IMG/VR virus record: IMGVR_UViG_3300050045_000012
Coordinates: 1-34,271 of that record
From: a virus
Strand: one strand, 5' to 3'
Length of the DNA stretch: 34,271 nt
Shown: positions 16,229-22,144 of the stretch, in pieces
Layout of the letters: every line of letters begins with the position of its first letter
Position numbering within the stretch: the first letter of the stretch is position 1
Made by a program: the position numbers and the translations under genes
The notes under the pieces: generated by a model
Told to the model about the DNA's origin: nothing
The model's database searches: none
Seen by the model: only the letters and a program-made list of their open reading frames with translations

Positions 16229-16620
16229 AGTTGGGACACCATGAAAGCCAACCAGATCACTATAGCATAGTCGAACAGGTATGCGCCAGCTTCTATTGCG
16301 AAATCCCCAACGGAGTAGATAGACCCCAAGTCCCACACATCAGCCAGAGCGTTAAGGTGAGTGCCCGAAGTCATCAGGCAATGCACATCATCGAGCATTA
16401 TAGTGCCGTCTGAATCCACAGAGACACGCTCATGGATGACCATCTTGCTGATGTCGATCACGGGCTCGGCTATCCGAATTACCTTACGTTCGTTGATTAG
16501 GACCGGGAACCGGTCATGGTTGGCAATGAGAACAGCTTGGTTAGAAGCCACGCCGAGCACGAACACCACGGCGGGAACGAGAGGAATCCACAGTCCTGTT
16601 TTTCGGAGAATACTCTGCAT
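16210..16620 (-). CDS. Two-span membrane protein (DUF5317-like)
   Basis: This 136-residue protein has hydrophobic segments at about 10-33 and 110-132. Between them is a conserved-looking extramembrane part with NHDRFPV (34-40), MLDDVHCLMTSGTHLNALAD (75-94) and IYSVGDF (101-107). The pattern N..FPV / LDD.H..M...THL..L.D / S.GD resembles DUF5317-type membrane proteins, whose function is unknown. AGGGG lies six bases before the ATG. It overlaps both its neighbours. With the 59-residue protein it forms the only membrane-protein cluster in the window, so it is a candidate for holin or host-envelope function. The lysozyme gene, however, is about 8 kb away. Confidence 0.65.
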   Translation of the reverse strand: MQSILRKTGLWIPLVPAVVFVLGVASNQAVLIANHDRFPVLINERKVIRIAEPVIDISKMVIHERVSVDSDGTIMLDDVHCLMTSGTHLNALADVWDLGSIYSVGDFAIEAGAYLFDYAIVIWLAFMVSQLCSRSS

Positions 16621-16717
16621 ACCTTACCCCTGCTGGAAAAAGAGCTGGTGCTATCAACCGGTCAACCCAAGGGTCAGGGGACTCTTCGGGGTAATCAGTC
16701 TCATACTCGACAATCAT
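16541..16717 (-). CDS. Possible small protein, strong RBS
   Basis: The ATG at 16717 has GGAGG seven bases upstream and opens a 58-residue frame (MIVEYETDYPEESPDPW...). It starts acidic and ends very Arg/Ser-rich (VDSSRSRRGVRARRGF). It fills the 134-base gap after the RmlD-like gene but overlaps the start of the next gene by 80 bases. The arginine-rich end may simply be the shadow of that gene. A longer in-frame ATG at 16774 follows TACTTT by four bases. The good ribosome site supports a real start; the overlap and odd tail count against the full length. Confidence 0.4.
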   Translation of the reverse strand: MIVEYETDYPEESPDPWVDRLIAPALFPAGVRYAEYSPKNRTVDSSRSRRGVRARRGF

Positions 16718-16754
16718 CACCGAACCTCCAACTGACGATTCGTGAAGCGTTGGG

Positions 16755-17579
16755 TTAAGCCGCTTCAGGCTCATTACTAAAGTATCTTTGCAGGGACTCC
16801 TGCCACGTAGGTACGACCAGACTGGGCTTTAACACCCCGTTTAATGGGTATTTGCATCCCCGAGGAGAAAACACCCCAGATATTGGGTTCTTTAGCCCCT
16901 CGAGATTCAAAATCTCCCGGGCGATTTCATAGAACGAGGCGCTATTGCTGGACCCGAGGTGAACGATTGGGTAATCCTTTTCCGTAAGTATTGACCAATA
17001 TAAGCACTCCACTACATCGAGCGTAAACAAGGGATTCACCATCTGGTCAAGGGGAAAAGTCATGGCTTTATTCTCCGCAGCCAGCCGCCTAACGGTGGAC
17101 ACGAAATTACGTCCCTTGCCCCGGTTCGGGGCGTGGCCATAGATTGGAGGCAATCGAATAATCGTGGCCGATAGACCGTGGGCTATCTCTTCGAGGATGG
17201 CACACTCACCTAGCCACTTAGAGTAGCCATACACGGTCTTCGGGTCGCATTGGTCTACTGTAGCGTAGGGGGTAGCTAGCTGGCCATTGAATACCATGTT
17301 GGTCGATATGTGAAGCAGCCGGATGTCCAGCTTTCGACACACATGGGCCAAGTTCCGGGGACCGAGGTAATTCGTCTCGAACGCCCGGTTGGGATTGTGC
17401 TCGCACTTGTCCACGTCGTGGTAGGCCGCACAGTTTATCACCACATCAAATCCATCTAGTACCGGCGCGGTGACGTTTTCTACAGAAATGACCTTGTGTG
17501 GGATGGATACAGCCGTGTGCCAGATTTTACATAGTTCCGTACCGAGCATCCCCTCGCCACCGAAGATTGCAATTTTCAT
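16755..17579 (-). CDS. RmlD-like NAD(P)-dependent sugar reductase (SDR family)
   Basis: This is a 274-residue extended SDR. It has a Rossmann motif GGEGMLG (7-13), the NCAAYHDVDKCE block (49-60) typical of dTDP-4-dehydrorhamnose reductases, ISTNMVFNG (91-99, usually STDYVFDG), and a catalytic YGYSK (Y117, K121). RmlD reduces dTDP-4-keto-L-rhamnose to dTDP-L-rhamnose. Here the product could be another deoxy sugar. I chose the ATG at 17579, which overlaps the upstream epimerase stop as ATGA. With that gene it forms a coupled pair transcribed from the promoter at 18522-18550. The asparagine in STNMVF, where the family has aspartate, is a small departure. Confidence 0.85.
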   Translation of the reverse strand: MKIAIFGGEGMLGTELCKIWHTAVSIPHKVISVENVTAPVLDGFDVVINCAAYHDVDKCEHNPNRAFETNYLGPRNLAHVCRKLDIRLLHISTNMVFNGQLATPYATVDQCDPKTVYGYSKWLGECAILEEIAHGLSATIIRLPPIYGHAPNRGKGRNFVSTVRRLAAENKAMTFPLDQMVNPLFTLDVVECLYWSILTEKDYPIVHLGSSNSASFYEIAREILNLEGLKNPISGVFSPRGCKYPLNGVLKPSLVVPTWQESLQRYFSNEPEAA

Positions 17580-18502
17580 AGCATCATCCTGATGTTGTAA
17601 AAACAATCCTGTTCATACCAATCCTTCGGGCGGTTGCCACAGGTGACTTGCAGTTCCCTAATGATCTCATATACACCGTCCTGCGGCTGATAGCCTATAT
17701 CCAAGTACGCCTTGCGACCGTCCATCCGGTAGTTCCGCATCTCGGGCTCTTCTTCGATGACCACTTTGCACTCCATTGCGCAGGCTACAGAGAGACCTAT
17801 ATAAGCCATGTCGTGATTCTCAGAGAGGATGTTGAACACCCCGCTGTGGGGCGTTGGGGCCTCAACTGCCGCAGCATACGCTCGTACTGCATCTGTCATG
17901 GCAAGAATAGGCCGCCAGATCTTCCCGTTGTGAACGGTCACTACGCCCGTAGTTACCGCATCCTTGAACATAGCATTGATGGCCAGATCGAAGCGCATCC
18001 GGGGGCTCCAGCCGGAGATCGTGCCTTTACGAAGTGCAATTACTTGGAAAGAACTATCGACTAATTGTAACACAGCGTTCTCGGCGGCCAGCTTGGACAG
18101 GCCATACGGATATGCCGGATGGACTAGTGCCGCCTCGTCCATTAGTAATGGACTCTGCCCATACACGGACGCGCTGCTGGCGAAGATGAACCGGGGCACC
18201 CCAGCTTGCTTGGCGATATACGCGAGGTAGGCCGGGGCGGCGGTATTCTGGATGTAGTTCTTCGCTGGGGAGTAGTTGGCCATCGGGTCGTTGGACAGGC
18301 CAGCCAAGAAGATTACCCGGTCGTAGCCCTCCAGATCCCCGATCTTCAGGGAGAACAGATCTTTATCATAGCAGGGGTAATCGGGGGAGGGGTTACCCAG
18401 ACGCTTGTCATCTACAGCGAAGACATCGTGCCCCTTAGAGATTAAGTAGGGGCAAACCCTCTGCCCCACGTATCCAGCGCCGCCAACAACTAAGATTTCC
18501 AA
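17576..18502 (-). CDS. NAD-dependent epimerase/dehydratase (extended SDR)
   Basis: The 308-residue protein has GGAGYVG (7-13), AGLSNDP (67-73), SSASVYG (109-115) and catalytic YGLSK (Y133, K137). It belongs to the nucleotide-sugar epimerase/dehydratase family (GalE/RmlB/WcaG-like). The exact reaction cannot be told. The start is TTG at 18502, set by a strong AGGAGG eight bases upstream. That ribosome site lies in the 3' arm of the hairpin following the capsid gene, and a full promoter overlaps the same hairpin. It is coupled to the RmlD-like gene by ATGA. The two proteins plausibly act in sequence on a nucleotide sugar. Confidence 0.85.
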   Translation of the reverse strand: MEILVVGGAGYVGQRVCPYLISKGHDVFAVDDKRLGNPSPDYPCYDKDLFSLKIGDLEGYDRVIFLAGLSNDPMANYSPAKNYIQNTAAPAYLAYIAKQAGVPRFIFASSASVYGQSPLLMDEAALVHPAYPYGLSKLAAENAVLQLVDSSFQVIALRKGTISGWSPRMRFDLAINAMFKDAVTTGVVTVHNGKIWRPILAMTDAVRAYAAAVEAPTPHSGVFNILSENHDMAYIGLSVACAMECKVVIEEEPEMRNYRMDGRKAYLDIGYQPQDGVYEIIRELQVTCGNRPKDWYEQDCFYNIRMML

Positions 18503-18507
18503 AAAGA

Positions 18508-18540
18508 AAACCTCCTGCGATAAAGTATCGCAGGAGGTTT
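18508..18540 (-). terminator. Strong hairpin terminator after capsid gene, hiding the next gene's RBS
   Basis: A perfect inverted repeat has arms 18511-18522 and 18526-18537 (CCTCCTGCGATA / TATCGCAGGAGG) around a three-base loop, extended by three A-T pairs. On the minus strand it is followed by TTTTCTTTTT, a typical intrinsic terminator, 18 bases after the capsid stop. The 3' arm contains the AGGAGG that serves the epimerase at 18502. Read-through RNA from the capsid gene would therefore keep that site paired. Confidence 0.85.
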
Positions 18541-18550
18541 AGTTTGTCAA
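18522..18550 (-). promoter_or_regulatory. Promoter embedded in the capsid terminator
   Basis: On the minus strand TTGACA (18550-18545), a 17-base spacer and TACTTT (18527-18522) form a near-consensus sigma70-type promoter. Its -10 box lies on the loop and inner stem of the terminator hairpin. Initiation would fall near 18515, after the 5' arm, so the new RNA would lack that arm and leave AGGAGG free for the epimerase start. Confidence 0.7.
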
Positions 18551-18557
18551 GCTGAAA

Positions 18558-19943
18558 CTAGTTGCTCCATCCGAGCGGCAGAGCCAACGTGTCGATGTAG
18601 GCACCGGCGCGGGGCTTGCTGTTCGCAATCTGGCCACCGAAGACGAAGTAGAAGGCAGTCGTGGGGGCCACGCCACCGTCAGATCCGTACAACGGGAAGG
18701 TCGTCATTCCGCCCACATCGAAGAGCGAGGGCGGCTTGACTTCCGTCTTGAACCAGTACTTGAAGTTGATGGCATCAACGCGCTGTTGACGCGCCTTGAT
18801 GTTGACAATCAGCTCATGGCCAGCCATTGTTTTGACGCGGCCCTTGGGCAGATAGTCTTTGCGGACGCTCTTGCTGTCGTCCGCGCTGTTTCCTTCCACG
18901 AACTCCGTCGCGCTCATGGCGAAGGTTCCGCCCAAGCTGGAGGAGCTATACAGGCCCAAGTTCTCCCAAGCGGTTACTTGGTCGGTGTTGGCCTGGATCA
19001 CGAAGTCTGTCAGCTCGTCGCAGTCAGATCCGTTCGCGCGCTGCAGGAGCGATTCCATCAACTGGAACTGCTGAGGAACGAGGGCATCGCTGCCGCCGTT
19101 GATGTATACGCTGTTCAGAACTCCCGGCCAGGTGCTGCGGGGAATGCCGAACCAGTCGCCACTCGAAGATTGGTAGTTAATCGCCGGAACACCGTTCAGT
19201 GAAGCCGAAACGGTGGCAGACGTGTACCGATCTGGGATGTAGGTCTGGCTGATGGACAGAGTGGTAATCGCGGCAGAGCCGGAAACTACCAGAATGTCGG
19301 TCGCCTCGGTCCCGGCGGGCCAGTAGCTGGTGCTGTTGGGCTCCGCGAGGTAGAGGATGTTGTTGATGAGGTCGCAAGTCAGAACCAGAATGGATCCGCG
19401 AGCGGTCGCATAACCAGCGCTCATCACTTCGTAGTTGCAGCCAGCCTGGAAGTCGTTGGCGTTCGAGACTTGCAGGTAGTTCTGGTTGGACACCGGCGTA
19501 ACGGTGATCGTTCCGAGCCCGCCTCCGCCATCGGAGACTGCCATCAGGGCTTCCAAGTTGGTACGGAAGGCCTTCAGGTTGATGCGGAAGCTGTCTTTGT
19601 AGACATCGACCACGGACTTTTCTTTGCCGTCGGTCGCCCACTCAGCTCCCTTGGTGACCTGGCAAGCCTGGTTGAAGAACACCGGCGAAGCCACGCCCAC
19701 ATCGTACTGCTCGCCTCCACCGGTTCCCATCGAATCAGTAGTGCCATCCGGCACGAACTGCGCGAAGGTAGAACCCGGCTGGGCCAGGATTGGAATACGG
19801 ACCAAACGGTCAGAGACTTTGTAGTTCTCGAGATTCTGGAGACGGCCATAGAACTTGGCGTCTTGGTTGAACTGCGGATAGACTGAAGCGTTGAGTTTTT
19901 CAATCTCGACGCCAATCGCGGCTGCCTGGTTTAGATCTGCCAT
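18558..19943 (-). CDS. Major capsid protein (probable)
   Basis: The 461-residue protein has the size and arrangement expected of an HK97-fold major capsid protein. A helical N-terminus (ADLNQAAAIGVEIEKLNASV) leads into a basic loop region and a long beta-rich middle, ending with KYWFKTEVKPPSLFDVGG and a strand-rich tail. I chose the ATG at 19943, which has GGAG about nine bases upstream; the open frame begins earlier. A 160-base leader precedes it and a very strong terminator follows, fitting a highly expressed single-gene unit. No signature motif proves the fold, so the call rests on size, composition, neighbourhood (portal upstream) and expression signals. Phage GroEL could assist its folding. 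Confidence 0.7.
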   Translation of the reverse strand: MADLNQAAAIGVEIEKLNASVYPQFNQDAKFYGRLQNLENYKVSDRLVRIPILAQPGSTFAQFVPDGTTDSMGTGGGEQYDVGVASPVFFNQACQVTKGAEWATDGKEKSVVDVYKDSFRINLKAFRTNLEALMAVSDGGGGLGTITVTPVSNQNYLQVSNANDFQAGCNYEVMSAGYATARGSILVLTCDLINNILYLAEPNSTSYWPAGTEATDILVVSGSAAITTLSISQTYIPDRYTSATVSASLNGVPAINYQSSSGDWFGIPRSTWPGVLNSVYINGGSDALVPQQFQLMESLLQRANGSDCDELTDFVIQANTDQVTAWENLGLYSSSSLGGTFAMSATEFVEGNSADDSKSVRKDYLPKGRVKTMAGHELIVNIKARQQRVDAINFKYWFKTEVKPPSLFDVGGMTTFPLYGSDGGVAPTTAFYFVFGGQIANSKPRAGAYIDTLALPLGWSN

Positions 19944-20103
19944 GTTAGAACACTCCAAATGAGATTTTGGCGTTCCCAACTCCACCTAGGACAGACGGTT
20001 TCAGCACGAAGCTACGGGTTTCCGGTTCCGGGGCCTATCTTAGAGTTTGTTGCGCTCTATAGATAATAGTATCTAGACCGGGACCCTAAGAGGAGCAGCC
20101 TTC
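19944..20103 (-). promoter_or_regulatory. Leader region upstream of the capsid gene
   Basis: This 160-base non-coding stretch lies between the beta-rich gene at 20104 and the capsid start. On the minus strand TACTAT (20071-20066) inside an AT-rich patch is the best -10 candidate. It resembles the recurrent ATACTTTA motif, but no convincing -35 accompanies it. Below it the leader is GC-rich and could fold (CCGGAACCGGAAACC region near 20025). A promoter is expected here because of the strong terminator downstream, but the evidence is weak. Confidence 0.3.
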
Positions 20104-20670
20104 CTACGTGAGCAGAGCCATTGAGAGAAACGTGGAAGTACCACCAAGGACTGGCACAGTGCCGCCACAACTTTGGTAGACGTTTATGTAGACTTGGTCC
20201 CCAGCGTCCATTGCGATGATTTGCGAGATGCAGAACGACTGGTTAACCGTTGAGTCCGACGTGGACGACTGCTGGGCAAAGCACACCGGGCTACCACCAA
20301 GGACTGGTTGTTTGTACAACTGTGCAGCAATCTGTCCAACATTGTACTGTGCTGTCACGCTGAAGCCAGCGATAACAATATAGTACCCCTGCGTTGGAGC
20401 CGTTAGAACTGTAGGCGTTCCTGAACTGTACATTGAAGGAAAACCGGGCGATGCATTTGAATCTTCGTTCGTATCAAACGAAAGGACCAAACTCGTCGAT
20501 TGTCCTTCATCTGCTGTGGGCATGTTTTGTGAACCACTTGCATAGATATAAGTCGCGTTCACATTCAATGGTGCTGCTGCTGTGGTCTGTAAACTTCCGT
20601 CTGTAAACTGTACGGACTCGGTGTTTGTTAGGACGGAATCGCCACCCATAAGGTGTGTAAGTTGAGTCAT
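20104..20670 (-). CDS. Beta-rich virion protein, jelly-roll-like
   Basis: The product has 188 residues. The first 30 contain an SVQFTDGSLQTTAA segment, a common head of small phage fibre or decoration proteins. The rest alternates strands with GYYIVIAGFSVTAQYNVGQIAAQLYK and a GDQVYINVYQSCGGT...STFLSMALLT ending. That pattern recalls C1q/TNF-type jelly rolls. It overlaps the previous gene's stop as TAATG. Together with the 143-residue protein upstream it forms a pair beside the capsid gene, so head decoration or head fibre is plausible. Base composition appears somewhat more AT-rich than in the neighbours, hinting at separate acquisition. Confidence 0.65.
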   Translation of the reverse strand: MTQLTHLMGGDSVLTNTESVQFTDGSLQTTAAAPLNVNATYIYASGSQNMPTADEGQSTSLVLSFDTNEDSNASPGFPSMYSSGTPTVLTAPTQGYYIVIAGFSVTAQYNVGQIAAQLYKQPVLGGSPVCFAQQSSTSDSTVNQSFCISQIIAMDAGDQVYINVYQSCGGTVPVLGGTSTFLSMALLT

Positions 20671-21101
20671 TATGGCATCTCCACAAGTGAAGCACTGAGA
20701 GAGTATGCAGGGTCGTATGCACCGCCGTATGCTGTCGTCAACGTAATAGCCGTCGCTGCTTGAGCCAACAGAGGGTACGTTTCCATCACGACTTGTGCTA
20801 CAGAGAGTGATAGAACTAATGTAATCGTCTGAAGTCCAGAACCATCTGCAGCGGTATAAGTCAATGTCGCCGTCAATGTCTGCCCTGAAGTTCCAAGCCC
20901 TTTACTTGCCATGTAAATAGAAACAGTATACATCTGGGTCCCAGCAGCGGTAATGGTTATCGTCTGTGAACTGGTGGTGTTGATAAACTGCTCAGAAACC
21001 AGAATGACTGGTGCGACTTCTTGGAGTGTGCCAATCGCTTGCTCTAACGCTGTTAGAGCCTCCAACGGGTCGAGCCTTGAGAAATCAATGTCAATGAGCA
21101 T
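20670..21101 (-). CDS. Beta-rich protein, possible capsid decoration or attachment partner
   Basis: The 143-residue protein has a helical start (DFSRLDPLEALTALEQAIGTLQEV, residues 6-30). It is then almost entirely beta strands rich in Thr, Ala and Ser (SSQTITITAAGTQMYTVSIYMASKG). No family is recognised. The ATG at 21101 has no Shine-Dalgarno and follows TACTTT by exactly six bases, suggesting leaderless translation. The stop is coupled to the next gene as TAATG. The N-terminal helix could trimerise or anchor the protein while the beta domain is exposed. Confidence 0.6.
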   Translation of the reverse strand: MLIDIDFSRLDPLEALTALEQAIGTLQEVAPVILVSEQFINTTSSQTITITAAGTQMYTVSIYMASKGLGTSGQTLTATLTYTAADGSGLQTITLVLSLSVAQVVMETYPLLAQAATAITLTTAYGGAYDPAYSLSASLVEMP

Positions 21102-21115
21102 ACTACTAAAGTATC
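21102..21115 (-). promoter_or_regulatory. Extended -10 promoter giving a leaderless start (143-residue gene)
   Basis: On the minus strand TGATACTTT is followed by AGTAGT and the ATG at 21101. It is the same arrangement and nearly the same sequence as before the adaptor gene. The motif again supplies the end of the upstream gene (ATA CTT TAG codes Ile, Leu, stop). There is no -35-like hexamer at normal spacing and no Shine-Dalgarno. Confidence 0.5.
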
Positions 21116-21570
21116 AGAGGAGCAGCCCTCCGGTCCTTCTCGGACAGTATAGGCCACTTAATCGGCCACTTAATCCCAACGCTATCCCACCGGACTGCTC
21201 CCTCGGTCTTCGGGTCGAAGAACGCTGAGCACTTGTACTGAATCTCGGTGTTGTCGGTTAAGGCGCAGAACCCGCGAGCCCAGTGATCCGGAGCCCATAT
21301 CTGAAGGCCGTCCCGGTCACTTACAGTAGCCGTGAATGTCTCGCCCGTCCTGAGATTAACGGCGGCCAAGAAAGCCACGCCCCAGGTTACACGCATCAGC
21401 TTGCTCATGCCTGGCTGGTAGTGCATACCTCGGATGACGTTCTTGCGCGAGCAAGAATGATTGTCTTGGACGAATACAGGCAGTCTCCTGTAATCGGCCC
21501 TATATGTCTCGCTGAACCAACCCCGGTTGTCGGAGAATCGAGGGGGCTTCAGCAGAATGATCTCACTCAC
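21106..21570 (-). CDS. RmlC-like cupin sugar epimerase, shortened
   Basis: This 154-residue protein matches dTDP-4-dehydrorhamnose 3,5-epimerase: DNRGWFSE (14-21), FVQDNHSCS (33-41), RGMHYQ (47-52, with the catalytic-type His50), KLMRVTWG (57-64) and LSEKD near the end. RmlC proteins usually have about 180 residues. Two active-site positions look changed. The family's AHGF is ARGF (Arg99), and the tyrosine expected in the CSAxYxP region appears as Phe118 (CSAFFDP). Either full epimerase activity is lost or the enzyme does a related reaction. I chose GTG at 21570, which overlaps the phosphatase stop by eight bases. It probably works with the RmlD-like and SDR enzymes. Confidence 0.8.
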   Translation of the reverse strand: MSEIILLKPPRFSDNRGWFSETYRADYRRLPVFVQDNHSCSRKNVIRGMHYQPGMSKLMRVTWGVAFLAAVNLRTGETFTATVSDRDGLQIWAPDHWARGFCALTDNTEIQYKCSAFFDPKTEGAVRWDSVGIKWPIKWPILSEKDRRAAPLIL

Positions 21571-22141
21571 CGGGCTCTTCTTCTCCCAATAGAATCTCGT
21601 ATCTCCAGCCGTCTTTGTCCGGGTAAATAGCGATAATGCCGCCGGGGGAGATACAGGTGTCGTGTTTCTGCGTACCGTCCAACAGGTCGCAGAGGGCAAT
21701 TAAGTTGGTAGTATGGGCCACGAACAAAGTCACACAGTGCTCGTTGAGCTGATCCTCGAAGAAGTCTCCGGTTCGTTCCATGAACTCGTTGAGGGTTTCT
21801 CCGTTCTTGGGTCGCTTGTCGGGGTTGCGGATGTACTCTTCGAGCGCTTCCTCAAACTCCGCTTTAGGCTTGCCCCAGTACTCGGGGATGCTCCATGGGA
21901 ATAGCTGGTTGTTTTGCTCAATGCAGAGATTAGGGGCGATAATCTCCGCAGTCCTCACAGCGCGGCAGAGAGGAGACGATACTACTCGTTCTATAGATTG
22001 CCGAGAAAGAAACTGGTGGGCCACATCAGCGTCGTTGACGCCTTTTGGGGAAAGGGGCTCGTTGATTAATCCAGTGTAGAGTCCCCGCTCATTGAACTCG
22101 GTGGTTCCGTGGTGGACGACGAAGGCAACGGGTTTAGGCAT
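21563..22141 (-). CDS. Histidine phosphatase superfamily protein
   Basis: The 192-residue protein has the branch-1 histidine phosphatase layout: VHHGTTEFN (9-17), where the family has RHGxTxxN; SSPLCRAVRTAEII (55-68); a GET segment (114-116); and the second histidine in VAHTTN (141-146). The phospho-accepting His11 is kept, but the preceding arginine is replaced by histidine. Members remove phosphate from sugars and other small molecules. Next to an RmlC-like gene, a sugar-phosphate substrate is plausible. It is tightly coupled to the RmlC-like gene and begins three bases after the portal stop. No strong ribosome site is seen. Confidence 0.8.
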   Translation of the reverse strand: MPKPVAFVVHHGTTEFNERGLYTGLINEPLSPKGVNDADVAHQFLSRQSIERVVSSPLCRAVRTAEIIAPNLCIEQNNQLFPWSIPEYWGKPKAEFEEALEEYIRNPDKRPKNGETLNEFMERTGDFFEDQLNEHCVTLFVAHTTNLIALCDLLDGTQKHDTCISPGGIIAIYPDKDGWRYEILLGEEEPGE

Positions 22142-22144
22142 GCA

